NCBI RefSeq assembly: GCF_019112545.1
Contig: NW_025064886.1
Coordinates: 539,277 to 603,276 of the forward strand
DNA: 64,000 nucleotides
Reading direction: 5' to 3'
From: Guyanagaster necrorhizus
Lineage: Eukaryota > Basidiomycota > Agaricomycetes > Agaricales > Physalacriaceae
Position 1 is the first letter of the stretch. Each line of letters opens with the position of its first letter. Positions 12,641 through 32,858 of the stretch are shown here, in pieces. The notes beneath the pieces were generated by a model. That model was not told the DNA's origin. It saw only the letters and a list, made by a program, of their open reading frames with translations, and searched no databases. The translations under genes and the position numbers were made by a program.

Positions 12641-13215
12641 TTACGCGACCTGCACTGTCGGCGTCAAAGGAACTGCTGGGCCGGTCGTACGCACCCCAGT
12701 TCTCCCCCTCCAACTCAGCTCCTCCGCAACTTTGCTACCCTTCCTGCGATTTGACCGTTCCAACTTGGTTCTGCCTGGCTGCCTGCGAGGATTCGGCTTC
12801 CCCCCAGCCCTCTTCTCATGACCGTTTCGCGGTGGCTTCCATTCTAGCCCCTTGACAATCTCCGGGAAACGATCATGGAGCATGGTCTTTGCGTCACATG
12901 AGATGTCTGCGAGATAGGAGTGGTGTCCGATGTTCAAGAGCTCGGTAATGTTGTATATCGGCAAACGAGAGCTTAAGCCTGGAAGCCATCCCGTCAGATA
13001 TTTGTGTATCAAAAGAGAAGGCTATATCACTCACGTAGACCACTGGCTGACTCTGGAGTAGTGGCACGCGAGGTAGAAGAGCTCCTGCTTGCAGTGCGTT
13101 TGTGAATGGGGACATACAAGCCAGACGACGACGACATGGAAGACGACAAGGAAGACTCTGATGAAGGGGTGGAGGCTCGGGGTGAGGGGATGTCAAAGGG
13201 GATCACGGCAGACAT
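12641..13215 (-). CDS. Small hypothetical protein, Ser-rich N-terminus and basic C-terminus
   Basis: Start ATG complementary to 13213-13215; one intron (~12982-13034) joins a Ser/Thr-rich first exon ('GLYVPIHKRTASR') to a second exon with 'LPIYNITELLNIGHHSYLAD' and a strongly basic tail rich in Arg, Lys and Gly. About 170 residues. No signal peptide or membrane segment. I do not recognise the family. The 'VPIHKR' element and the central leucine-containing motif look conserved-protein-like, and the frame is kept across a canonical GT-AG intron, which argues for a real gene. Confidence 0.6.
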
Positions 13216-13664
13216 TATATACACTGAGAGAACAAAGACCGGAGGTCGATGCACTGGGGGTGGTGTGAACAACAAAAGAGCGAAAACAAAGTCATTTTAT
13301 AATGCAGCCTTACGCGCTTACGCCGCAGTGCTGCATCATCAGACACGCAGCTGCCCAGATCAGGTCCGACGTCTTTCGTGATATTTCCAGAAAGTTCCTA
13401 GATTTGTGTCAATATTTCCTTTTTAGGATGCCTTTGGGTTCAGAATGACGCAAAACACGACACTCCACGACACGGACACGTACAGTCCGACTCGGTAAGC
13501 CGTATAACGATGCCGAGATTGATTGTGAATAAACAGTCCGTGGAATTGATGAGTGGTGATGTATGTGAAAAATATCATTACAGAAGGAATACAGCCTGCA
13601 AGCCTAGAGCCAAATCAAGAGCTCTCGCGACAGTCTCTGTCTTTTGGTGAACCCTTGGGCCAGA
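13216..13664. other. Intergenic, between two minus-strand genes
   Basis: Promoter of the small unknown gene and 3' flank of MAM33. No coding signal. Confidence 0.6.
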
Positions 13665-14809
13665 TTATGCATTAACAAAGTTCTTCACGGCCTTCAACCA
13701 GTGCGTGTATTCCTATTATTTATCAAGTTAAAAGGACAGCCGAAGATCAGAAAAAAGAAAAGAACACTTGCCTCCTGCTCCTTGTGTTCGGCATATTCAG
13801 GGATAAAGGTAGCAAGACTCTCATCAATACCGCGCTCTTGCAAATACCGTTCAAATTCTTCCTGAAGAGCTATATCAAGATTATCGAACTATAGGGAAGA
13901 ACGTTAACAAAGAGCTTGCGTGGTAGCAATCAACCACAAACCTGAGGTCCCAAGTACAGCCCCCGACGCTTCCAGTCGGCTTCGGCGGTAAGGTTTGTGC
14001 CGACTGCAGCATCCTGGTAGTAAGCGGCGTTATCAATAACGAATTGGCCGTCCTGGCAAACCATGTCTAGGGCCAGAGCACCATGATTAAGTCCCTAGAA
14101 AGAAATTGGTTAAACTGTCAGTGACGGTAGATTTTGCATAGTATTCGCCTTGGAAATGGTCAGGGCCACATGGATAGGATAGGAGACAATGGTCTCTGAA
14201 TCTTCATTCTCTTCGACCTCTTCATCGAGTTCCTCGTCTTCATAGGATTCTTCGGGATTCCTGAGATCGGAGATGGCAAACGTCAAACGGATACTGCGTG
14301 TAAAATGGCAAAGATCAGAACAAGCAAAACTGATGGAAAAATAAAATAGCGTACTCTTCATTGCCAAATTTTCGGGCAAGAACTACTTCTTCGCTAGACT
14401 TGCGGTCCTCAATCTGACGAAAAAGTTTGCTTTGATTCAACAAGCATAAAATTAAGAACGCAATGAACACGCACAGTCCAAGTGCCAGCTTTCTTGAACT
14501 TGGCCAAGAATTCTGGAACCTCCTTAGATGCAACATCCTCCAGCTCGTAGCTCAGCTCCTCCTCGAGTTTTGTTGACAGGGCAACGTTAGCTGTATTATC
14601 AAGCGTCAATGGCCCGTACAGCCAAGCAAAAAAGACGACGCACTGGTTCCGTGTCCCCAAGCCCGCGCAGAGACGGAAAAAGCTCGCGACGGCAACACCT
14701 GTCTGGCAGGGAAAGCAAGGCACGCACGGGACACACACGTTGTAGATCGCGCATAAACAGCACGAGAAGAGGAAAGGGAAAGCTGACGAAGGGAACGAAT
14801 AGCAGACAT
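13665..14809 (-). CDS. MAM33: Mitochondrial acidic matrix protein Mam33/p32 (gC1qR family)
   Basis: Start ATG complementary to 14807-14809, stop at 13665. The N-terminus (~50 residues) is rich in Arg, Ser and Ala with almost no acids, fitting a mitochondrial presequence. Then 'KLEEELSYELEDVASKEVPE' (~14540), the acidic segment 'EDEELDEEVEENEDSETIVS' (~14200), 'LALDMVCQDGQFVIDNAAYY' (~14030-14070), 'RGLYLGPQ' and 'LQEEFERYLQERGIDESLA' (~13830), and the C-terminal 'THWLKAVKNFV'. This is the p32/Mam33 fold order. Family role: trimeric acidic protein in the mitochondrial matrix that helps mitoribosome assembly and respiration. The final intron (13713-13771) is a GC-AG intron with consensus AG|GCAAGT. 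Confidence 0.9.
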
Positions 14810-15635
14810 CGTGAGGTGAATTCAGCAAACGAAATTTTCGGTGACCTGTGTCTTGCGGAAGTCGTTGCCAAATACACGTGATTGGGCTTTCTCTGTTTTT
14901 GTCGATGTCGCTCTGGGCAGTTAAATAACTTTCTTCCTGGGAACACGAAGAGTTAGTTGTCTGAGGGATTCGAAGTGACCTTACACGACTGGCGCCTCAA
15001 ATTTCAAAGCTAAAGGTTTTGAGCCGTTAGTATAGAAGATACGAGGTTTTTGGATACTGGTAGAGTGGCGTACGTGATAGATGTTCGTTGAAAAGTCGTT
15101 GCCTTCTTGTTTAATTTCCGTTCGGCGCGCTGCAACCAAGGTCGGATTTTCTTTTCATGATCATTTTACGAATTTATGTTACCCCTCGTTCCTGGAGAAT
15201 GCAAGATTGAGGAAGGAAACGCAACCTGAATTTCTTTGATCGACACCCCCGAGAATTTCTCGACCTGTATGCAAAACACTCATTGGTATTTAATCACAAA
15301 ATCAATATATATATCATACAGAGACACTACAATGGATCAAGAAGCAATGGTACATAACCAACAAAACCAGATGTCCCAAAAAGAATACAATATACGATGG
15401 CACCCATCAATACAGGCCTTTTGACCAACAACAAGGTCAAACTCTGTCGCGTCGACACAGGGCCTTGTCTAAGGTCAAAGGACCAGCAAGGTTGGCGTTA
15501 TTAATTGTCAATTTTGTTCGTTCAGGGATAGACAGCAAAAAACATGACGACAAGGAAAGACAAGAAATGGGGTGTAGATATAACACGGAAGGAGATGTAG
15601 TGGCGCGGCTGGTGCCAATGGCAGAACCCCAATCA
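14810..15635. other. Intergenic, between MAM33 promoter and Zn2Cys6 gene 3' flank
   Basis: AT-rich stretches around 15290-15320 and 15150; short ORFs only. No coding signal I can support. MAM33 is on the minus strand, so 14810 upward is its promoter. Confidence 0.55.
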
Positions 15636-16816
15636 TTAATTCGACGGAAGCGAGTCGCTATCCTCTTTATCTGCGTCAACGTCCTCGCTTCCGGGGTCCT
15701 TATCCGACGTCTTTGTTTTCTTTGACTTCCCAGGCGTTCCGTTGCTTATCCGCCCTCGCTTACGCGATAGTGGATCTGCACCGTCAGAGGCAGCAATGAC
15801 AACGCCGTTGGTTGTCGGCGCAGGTTCGGCAGATTTGTCGGAACTATTGGATGCTTCGACAGGTTGGCCAGGTAGAGGAGGAGGAGCAGATACAAATGTC
15901 GCGCCTGGAGGAGGCGCGTAGCCATATGGCGGAGGATAGCCTCCCATAAAGTACTGCACTACCTGTGGTTGGCCCTCTTGGCCTTCCGGTATCTGCGCAA
16001 CAAAGTGACCTGGTGGATAGTATAAAGGATAGTAGCCCGCGCCTGCCTCGGGAGGTGCTGCGAACTGAGCTACAGCATGGATAGCCGCGGCAGTAGTGGA
16101 TGCATTAGCAGGGGGAGAGCCATTGGAACTGGCAGCCTGCCACTCGCCATTTTCAGGTGGAGCTGGTTGGGGAAATTCTAGATCAACATGAGAAATGAAT
16201 GAGAGTTGCAAAGAAAACACACACCTCCGTCGCTGAACGTCGGATCCATACCCTTGTTTTTTCGTTTGTATGGCCCGCGTTTGACACCCTTCTTGCGTTC
16301 TTTACGTTGACCATCGATGCAACTGTCTTGAATGCCGTACTTAAGACAGCGCTCGCACGGACGCGCCTCGTCACACCGTTTGCAGGCAGTAGCGCAATTT
16401 GTGCACTGGCAAGAGATTAGATATGAATAACTGCATCGAAATGAGTATACACACGGCCATCTTGACTTGTTTTCGCTTCGGCTTCATCATTGAAGGCGAA
16501 GGAGCGCCTGGGGGCACAGCAAAGGCTACTGAGAACCATAAGAAAGGAATGACACCACTTGAAAGGAGCACATACATTGCCCCGGAGGTGGTGGATAAGC
16601 ATAGACCATACCTGGTGGTGCATGGAACATGATGAGCCCTGGCGGCGGTCCACCCTCTGGATGCCCCTCGACGGGCGGTGGATAGGCAAACATCGGTGGG
16701 TAGACACCAGGCGGCGGCGGCGGCGGTGGGAAAGTTCCTCCATTATAATGCTGAAAATGAGGCGGCAGAGGATAAGCGACAGGCGGGTCTGCTGGCTTAG
16801 GCTGCTCGGTCGTCAT
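15636..16816 (-). CDS. Proline-rich fungal Zn(2)-Cys(6) DNA-binding protein
   Basis: Start ATG complementary to 16814-16816. Exon 1 is Pro/Gly/Tyr-rich. After two introns comes 'KRKQVKMA' joined to the zinc cluster 'CTNCATACKRCDEARPCERC' with a final Cys in 'QDSC' (16320-16410): spacing C-x2-C-x6-C-x5-C-x2-C-x8-C, a complete binuclear cluster, followed by the basic linker 'RKERKKGVKRGPYKRKNKG'. The last exon (15636-16180) is Pro/Gly/Tyr/Ala-rich and ends in an acidic Asp/Glu/Ser tail after a basic nuclear-localisation-like patch ('KRGR...KSKKTKT'). About 340 residues; no fungal middle homology region seen. Likely a nuclear transcription regulator; targets cannot be told from sequence. Confidence 0.85.
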
Positions 16817-17543
16817 GTCGGACAGGAGACGGCTTCATCGTCGTCAGCGTCGGCGACGGTGCTGGAAGAAGAGAACGAAGACAAGGCTTACTCGAACGCG
16901 TCGATACTCCGACTGAAAATGGCGATAGAATCCGGCGGCGCTCAGACTTGATGAGTCCGCTTTCAGGCTGAGATTTGGCGGACGGTGAAAAAACAGGACA
17001 AGGGGCCTGGGGCTGTGCAGCTGCTGACTGTGCACCAAAAAAAAGAAGGCTCACCGTTCAATGTCAGTAAGTACGGAAGGTGATGGAGAGAAAAATATGT
17101 TGTTGCTGAGTGAATCTACAACGTACACGTGCTGTCGTCGTACCAAACCTTATCCTCAAAATTAAATACAGACTGCGCCATTTCTTGACTCCATCAGACC
17201 TGCCACCCTGTCCTACCCGTCTTCTGCCATCTCAAAAGTCTCAAATATGTTTCACTGGCTATGATAATCTATCTGGTTTCCGTTTGCTCTCCTCAATTTC
17301 TTTTGGGCTACAGTTCGATTCAGTTCAACCCGCTTTCTGACTCCGTGATTGTCTCTAGCTTGATCTTTGCTCTGCTGACCCTGCAGTCAATGACGTCCAT
17401 CAACGCCCTATCGTCAAGTCCTCTTCGCCGGTGGCATGCACTATGATATCTGCGAGCTAATTCCAGAATTCCAATGTCCTTAGATCCCGGTCAAAGGCAA
17501 AAATACAGGGGCCCTCTCGATTTTTTCGTCTGCATCGAACCCC
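16817..17543. other. Intergenic upstream of the Zn2Cys6 gene
   Basis: Promoter side of the Zn2Cys6 gene. An alternative open stretch in 17480-17640 (minus) reads 'DFTEYTPEGFDADEKIERAP' and may be part of the neighbouring unidentified gene. Otherwise only short ORFs. Confidence 0.4.
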
Positions 17544-18179
17544 TCAGGTGTATATTCTGTAAAGTCCAGATTTATCGTGGCGCCGTACTTCAATGAATGA
17601 GGCCTGGTTACTTCGTTCCCATTTCCTGCGGATCAACACAAGGCACCTCGAACGCTCGCTATATACCGGTGCATCTGATACTGCCAGTGCGACTCCACCA
17701 GAATTGCTATTTCGTGTGTATCTGATCAAATACCATCGTTATGATTCTCACTTTCACGCTGCCATGTGTCCTTATATCATGCCTAGAGGGTCGCATTCCA
17801 AATTGTACACTTTGATAGTAAGTTGCCGTCTTCCCTCAAGATCGACGCCCACGCGCCAAGTCGGCCATGGACACCCGAGAGCCGAAGACAAATCTGCTTT
17901 AGAAACGACATAAACAGCAATAACTTGACTGATGGACAGACCTCCATCCAGAGAACATGCTTGGGACTGTTCCATCCTCTGTCAACGTCAGGCAATTTGT
18001 CCATGGTTATTTCCTGTACAGTGGCAAACAACTCTGCCGCCTTGATTACGCGGACGTAACAGGTGCCATGGCATTTTGGTGCAACCCTTGGTCTTCATTT
18101 TCTTTGGCCTTGAAACACGTCGGATAGCAGGTGCTTTCGCCGCCGACTCTCCTTTTCGTCCTTTCGGCTGCCGTGCCAT
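17544..18179 (-). CDS. Unidentified small multi-exon protein
   Basis: Start ATG complementary to 18177-18179 (basic N-terminus 'MARQPKGRKGESAAK'). A 52-nt GT-AG intron joins this to 'ELFATVQEITMDKLPDVDRG'. Downstream, exons at ~17830-17890, ~17770-17790, and ~17544-17720 join in one frame: 'VDLEGRRQLTIK', 'DTWQRE', 'TILVESHWQYQMHRKWERS' and 'QASFIEVRRHDKSGLYRIYT'. The join between the first and second half (around 17880-17960) needs a phase change I could not place, so the model may be two pieces or a decaying gene. No family recognised; no membrane segment or signal peptide. Confidence 0.35.
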
Positions 18180-19249
18180 GACGGAATCCGTTCATGGCGT
18201 CCAAAATATGCATTTCTTTCCTGGAAACTCGCGGCCTTGATAAAAGTACGGGGAGAGTATGTCCATCGTGTATTTATTTAACGCGGTCGTTTCACTAAGT
18301 AGGGTTTTCCGGCGCCCAGTATCATAGGGCGGCAACTTAGGTCTGTTGAGATCTGTAGTCAGGTACTACCACTATTTTTATTTTTCTCCCGTCATGGCGC
18401 GAGAACTTCGCGCGAGGCTGCATGTATCCGAACAGCAGATTGCCAGCCCTGTAAGTTTTACAATTCTTGTAAAAGACGCGGTGACGATGAACAGACACTT
18501 TTACTGCGATCAGGAAAGCGCAGGCGTGGTGTTATTCGAGGAAACTTAAGTGGATATCAGAGTCCAGAGACAAATTCCGAGGTTCAATGGTGCTGCCCTA
18601 AGGTACCGAGCTGCCGTTCTGAGCCCAGGGAGGTGCGTGCCTACAAATTTACACCCGCCCATCAGCGAAATTTCTTGGGGTCATCTACACCAGACCGGTT
18701 CAAAACCGAGTCGAATCAATGAACTTAGCGTTCGCGGCCAAGTTTTAGGGAAGGACATATATATATGCCGACATCAGTCAATATCAAGCCACCAGAGAGC
18801 GTGGAGTGTGACAAGTTGACGCTGTAACTAATCGTTGGGCCGTAAGACTGACAAGAGCATGAGCATCCGGAGAAGAGACAGACATTCTGCCTTGACGTTG
18901 ATCCAAAAGCCTGCTATGCGTTATAATCTTCTACCAATGCAATGGTCATACCAAGCATGGTACTGGCAAACATTCTAGATTTGGTCAACACCTCCTTCGT
19001 CCAAGACCGATAGAAATGTTATTTTCTGTTCTTCTCTTGAGAATGTGATTCCGAGCCTCATATGACTTCCGGGATAAGATGAAACAGTTTATATAAAGCA
19101 AACCAACGACCCTACAACCCAATTGAGTCGTCAAGTCGAAAACAAGTCATTGAACGGTAATAGAGCGACGCCATCTAATTATCAATACGGACGTCCTAAA
19201 TGGATCCTATGCATATACATCTATCAATAAAGTATCTATACCCCTGTAT
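18180..19249. other. Intergenic, no gene supported
   Basis: About 1.07 kb with only short ORFs. Contains promoter of the unidentified gene on the left and 3' flank of the first OYE gene on the right. A plus-strand ORF at ~18394-18549 is short and has no recognisable motif. Confidence 0.5.
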
Positions 19250-20677
<1,428 letters not shown>

Positions 20678-22626
20678 TTCGAATGACGTGCTCGAAGGAC
20701 TCGGCTTACTAAAATCGGAAAAGGTGAGTAAGAAGTTGCTGAGTGAGCAGAGTCTGCTTCAATAATGATGGGCCTAGACACGGAATAACAGTGTACCTAT
20801 ACCATTCATTCAGAAGTCGACTTGCTTGTACGTCTACGCCTATGGAAATTGCACCATTACCAGTGTACCAAGGGCGCTTGGAAGGCATCCAGGGTCCAAT
20901 CTGTAGCTCCACTTGCATCAGCATTGGAGTCAAAGTGTCTCATGGCAACACTAAGCAGAGAAGAGAATATCCAGGTCTCCGCTCGGGACTTGGACGTCGT
21001 CCGTTCAAGCAGGAACCAGACACTTGTACTATAGCCTGAGACGTAATCATCTGCTTCTTCTGCCATATAACTCGGACATTAAACTAATTTTCTGGAGTAA
21101 TGCTTCAAGCTCTAAGACGGCGCTGGCTTCTAAGCACTCCTGTGGGCGAGTGGCCTTCCATTACATGGGTAATTTACAAGACATCTCCATTATCCTTGTC
21201 TCTCGACTCTGTCTTGTACAACGCGTGGCGTGCATACTTCTCTCTACTGGTTTAGTTAGTCTAGGCACTGTGGAACTCGTGACTTGGATTTCTATGCTTA
21301 TTCTCAGAAGAATGGTATTCTGGCTCGTTGTTCGGGGATGCGCAGATGAGCAACTGCGTCAAGGTCTGATCCAGCTGCTTCCACGAGAAGGTCGTTGGAT
21401 TGACTGGATGACACCCTTAACCATTGCAACGTTGTTGCCTGTTTACTTCTTTCTTCGAACCTCTTCTTTTTGCTACTTGCAAATCGTGGTTGAACTTGAA
21501 CAACTTCAAGACTACGCTTACGATGCTAATTTGGACACCATAATGACGAGTCCTGGTCAAAATGCATTACCATTACCTAACTCTTCTCTACTTATGTATC
21601 ATGCTCTACATCTGTCAACATGGAACAACCCCGCAGCCTCGATTTAAGCGCTCCACGTGCTGACGTGTTACGCTTTCCCAGCGGAGACCAGGACTAACTT
21701 CTTTTCTCAAGAGGCACATCAATTTCTATCCTAACGATACATGAACCTCGGGCTGGAGGATGCTAGGGGACATAAGGTGGTTTTTATTGTTCCTGCGAGT
21801 GTTTAGTACAACTTAAAAAGCAGCAGCAGTATACAGAAAATTTTAGTCGGAATGGAATCTTCGACAAAGCGACGAGGTTTGGAATTCAAGTTTGCTCATT
21901 AGCCTAGTGTGTATTAATGAACTTTTCCCCAAATCAACTCGTTTGAATTGACAGCATCGTCAAGAAGTACCTGTCTTATTTCCGATCTCCATAGTACGGC
22001 CTAGTTCAATCTATCCGAATCCTTGGATATCCTTCACTGGCCTTCACTGGGGATGATCTGGTTGTGTTATCTAGCCGAGTTTCTAGGTATTACGACTCGG
22101 AAGAATCCAGACAGTTATCATTGAGGTGGCTAATTGATTGGCTATCGTGACGTAGGCGGCTGCTGGGCGTGAACTCCGAGTCGGAATCGAAGTTGGGTCG
22201 AGGGCTCGGAGTTACGATTAATGCGTTAACGCTACTTGTCGTCGCTATAATTCTTCTTTCGATCAGCTTACCACTGCACAGTCTGCCAGAGCACGACGCG
22301 ACGCGAGTACGATGAACAAAAATTACGTACGGTAACATCTTTCCCGGGGGGGATGGCTCCCCGCGATCCTGCCTACTCTTGAACGATGGAGGTTGAACGG
22401 GTTCACCACAAAAACCTCTGATACTAGGTTTTATATTTCAATTCAGTGAACTCCAGTGAAGAAGTTCCGGACCACCGTCGCAGCCGAGATAGCCGATCCT
22501 AGAGTTCAGCTCTCCGGCCTGGAAAGAAGTCGTCGATGAATCAACTCGGCATTGGAACCATCTTTTCATTCGCTCAAGCCGGGTGGCGTGTTGGTGATTG
22601 CTACCGAGGTATCACTGTAAGCAACC

Positions 22627-22633
22627 TATAAAA
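22627..22633 (+). promoter_or_regulatory. TATA box of OYE copy 2
   Basis: TATAAAA 53 bp upstream of the ATG at 22686. Both OYE copies carry the same TATAAAAG-type element. Confidence 0.6.
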
Positions 22634-22685
22634 GCTGCAGACAAGACTAATATTCGATTCATTACCAGCCCTTCAAATCGCTGTT

Positions 22686-24098
22686 ATGACCGCCAACGTA
22701 CCAGCAGAAGGCGTCTCTTTCTTCACCCCTGAGCAACTCCCTCCTGCTGGGACTGCTGCTGCTTCTCAACCTGATGATAAGCCCATACCGGCTCTTTTTC
22801 AACCGCTCACGATACGAGGGTTGACTGTGCAGAACAGGATCTTTGTATGTCATCTTACTACCCGGCCGAAGCGATAAGGTTCTTGAAAGTTAATGCCCCT
22901 TCCTTTGATGCAGGTATCGCCCATGTGCCAGTATTCAGCGAAGGACGGCAAGATAACCCCATGGCATTTCGCGCACCGTATGTTCCATGTGGATGTTCTG
23001 TTCTATAATTGATAACATCTTATAACATTATCCTCTCTCAGTTGGCGGCATCTTCACACGTGGTCCCGGACTTACGTTCACTGAAGCTACAGCAGTCCTT
23101 CCAGAGGGCCGTATTACTCCTGAAGACTCTGGTATCTGGTCGGATGAACATGCAGCCCTCTGGGCACCTATCGTCGAGTTTGCGCATTCACAGAACCAGA
23201 AGATCGCAATGCAGCTGGGACACGCTGGCCGCAAAGCATCCACGATCGCGCCTTGGTTACCTGGGACTAATTTGGCGACAACGGAGCTCGGAGGATGGCC
23301 TGATCACACCTATGCTGCATCGCCGCTTCGATTTAGTGATGACTATCCGTTGCCGAACGAGATATCGAAGCAGGGGATCAAAGAGGTGGTCGACGCCTTC
23401 AAGAAGGCGGCCGAAAGAGCTGTGAAAGTTGGATTTGATGCTCTCGAGGTTCACGGCGCGCATGGCTACTTGTTGTTTGGGTTCTTGAGCCCCACGAGTA
23501 ATCATCGCACAGATGAATATGGCGGAATCTTTGAAAACCGAATTCGCATCGTGTTGCAAGTTATTGATGCGATAAGGTCTGTGATACCCCCCGAAATGCC
23601 GTTTTTCTATAGGTGAAAACATTTGATTGATATCAATAGTTAGCTATTAACATGCTTGTTGCCAGAATATCAGGCAGCGAAAATGTTGAGCAGACGCTCC
23701 CCGATGTCCCCTCATGGCGTTCGGAGGATACCGTCAGAATCGCGCCTATTCTTGCAGCTCACGGTGTCGATGTTTTGGATGTGTCTTCTGGCGGCAACAA
23801 TAGCAAACAGAAGATTACTCCTGGCCCTGCTTATCAATCACCGTTGGCGCATGCCGTGAAGAAGACCAATCCTGGATTGCTGGTTGCCACTGTAGGAGGT
23901 ATAACGGACGGTCACACGGCGCAAGGCGTGTTGGAAAATGGACTAGCCGATGTAGTATTGTGCGGCAGAGCCTTCCAACAGAACCCCGGTCTCGTGTTAA
24001 GATATGCACAGGATCTTGATGTAGACATACATCTTGCGCACCAGATACAATGGGGCTACAAGATGGGAAGGAGAACTCGACGAGCAAAAGCTAGCTAG
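22686..24098 (+). CDS. NADH:flavin oxidoreductase / old yellow enzyme (YqjM-type), copy 2
   Basis: ATG 22686, stop 24098; four exons with GT-AG introns, the last at 23613-23665. Protein of about 415 residues clearly paralogous to copy 1 over its full length: 'FFTPEQLPPAGTA', 'MCQYSAKDG', 'GGIFTRGPGLTF', 'GHAGRKASTIAPW', 'HGAHGYLLFGFLSPTSNHR', 'TDEYGGIFENR', 'LDVSSGGNN', 'QNPGLVLRYA'. Exon order and intron positions match copy 1, so the pair arose by duplication after intron gain. One difference is 'LGHAGRK' here against 'IAHAGRK' in copy 1. FMN-dependent ene-reductase by family; the substrate is unknown. No frameshift or stop seen. Confidence 0.92.
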
Positions 24099-24363
24099 GA
24101 GGGCTTTCGAATTCCTTCCTGTATTGTAGAGTATTCCTGTTTCTAGATTTTAGAGTATTGGAATGTACTGTCTTCACCATCATTAATATTAAACATTAAG
24201 CTTCCGTGCTGCCGTAAGTGTCACCCAATCCTCCAGATTTCATTTGTCAGTTACTATATGAAATCGGCATCCGACATTGCCGATGAGCGGGGCCGCTTTA
24301 AGTAACGCGTTCTTTTGGAAAAGTTGACTCACTGACGAGCTTGTCGTTCCTTTCTTTCTCTTC

Positions 24364-31161
<6,798 letters not shown>

Positions 31162-31312
31162 ACCATACGAAGGTGATATACAAATCTAGATTTTCGCAAC
31201 TACTCATAATCATTGGGTGTATTGATTCTTCGGAACTGATTCGTACAAAAATACATTGACACGAATGTGAAAGGAATGAAAGGTCAAATTAATGAAACCC
31301 GCAAACCCTTGT

Positions 31313-32858
31313 CTCATAAAGTCTTCAGACATTGGATCGTTTCCGGTGTCACATCTTTGCCTGCCCTAGGACCAATCACCGCGGATTCAAGGGCAACACG
31401 CCCTTTCAAGAAGCCTCGTCGCGACTCAAGCGCAGTCAAAATCGCATCCTCATCCATGTCGGAACCCCATACCAGCTCTAGATGCCGAAGGTTCGGTCAA
31501 TAGCTTCCATTCCTGTTATCCGTATAACAACAGATCAAGCGCCAAAGGCTTAAGGAAGTGAGGATGGCTTGGGGGACAGTGTCGTGAACTGGTGATGCCT
31601 CGTGAACCACAAAATTATGAAGGGAATGACCCATCGAATAGATAGCATTTGCAAAATCGACGTCGATAACCAAGCGCTTCGAAGAATAAAGGTCTCCATT
31701 GCGGCACCCTTGATGATCCCAGCCATCGCTTTCAATTGGGCACCGACATTTTTGCCCAGCTCAAAGCAGAACTCGAGGCTGTTCAGGTTCGGAAGTGCAA
31801 TATTTTGAGCCAATTCAGAAAGAATGGTGTCTTTGGATAGGGTGAGATTGAGAGAAGTCACGGTCAAATGGCGGCAGATGGCTGGTTCATTGAACCAAGT
31901 TTCGGTGCGGGACGTTTTTTGCATGATTTTGAATGTGGCATGATTGAGATTAGGAAAGTGCGGAAGTGCAGCTTGTATTTCATGGAGGGTGGATTCTATC
32001 ATAGGAGTGTAAGGTGGGTGACCGAGGTGATCTGATCACTAAAGCCGATCGCGGTCCCGCCCCTTTGCAAAACGAGGGAACGTAAGCGGAGGGTTTGAGG
32101 ATAAGGAGCCTCAACATCATAATCTCCAGATTAAGATGACAGAGGTATGGAAAGTTCCACCCAAGTCTGTCTAGAGAGATCTCAAACAACAATGAGTTTG
32201 AGACGCACATCGACAAGTTTTCGATTCGTGAGCGGGTTTCCTGGCCAGCGAGAACGCGGAGCAGTCGGTGTGCCTGGGCTTGTCCTGTTCGGTCGGAGGT
32301 AAAATTAATGGAAAGAGGATGGGTGCTGGCCTGTCGCAGGTATAGAGCAAGGGGTTGCATAATGCGAGTCCATGGCAACTTCTCAGCGCGGTTCAGCCAT
32401 ACTGAAATGCGCGCCCACAACATTGGCAAGGAGTGTATCGTTACTCGCCAGTCATGGCACACAAGGCTGAGACGAAGCGCTGTTAATGATACAGTGGAAC
32501 CGGAGACGAATTCGTCTCAACAACAGTCGTCAAATATTCGCGCCATGATCTCGGGAGGAAGACGCCGTACCGAAGGCAGCAGGCATTCTTGATACGCAAT
32601 ATATTGCTCCAACATCGCCTCTTCTCTTTCCAGCTGTAAAAAAAGCGTCTTGAAGCCGTTTCCTTTCGGATTTGTATAGCGAAAGATGCCTCCGGGCATG
32701 CAAAACATGTTCCTTGATTTGATTCCTTTCGGAGCAGGAGGAACGTATCGAATGCGAAGTTTGTGCAACACTGTACTCAAGGTGAATCCGTGCAAGGGTA
32801 AGATACAGCTGCAATCCCGGCAAAGAGTCGTGGTGGCAGACAAGACAGATGCGTCCAT
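31313..32858 (-). pseudogene. F-box/leucine-rich protein pseudogene
   Basis: Begins like an Agaricomycete F-box protein (ATG complementary to 32856-32858) with a coiled N-terminal part and the F-box 'LPPEIMARIFDD' (~32540). Directly after it an in-frame TGA (~32505) interrupts, with the frame resuming as 'LSLVCHDWR'. The leucine-rich part then changes frame near 32115, again near 31998 and again near 31700; each resumed frame reads like F-box protein sequence ('LRLRSLVLQRGGTAIG', 'ALPHFPNLNHATFKI', 'LRHLELVWGSDMDEDAI'). No GT-AG intron repairs the stop. At least four lesions make a non-functional relic the best reading. Original role by family: substrate receptor of an SCF ubiquitin ligase. 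Confidence 0.82.

Noticed and set aside
14599..14946. Overlapping ORFs on both strands at the MAM33 start
   Set aside because: Shadows of the Arg-rich presequence exon; only the frame starting at 14809 splices into the p32 body.
32505..32520. In-frame TGA as possible selenocysteine in the F-box gene
   Set aside because: Fungi of this group do not make selenoproteins in general, and further frameshifts in the same gene point to decay.
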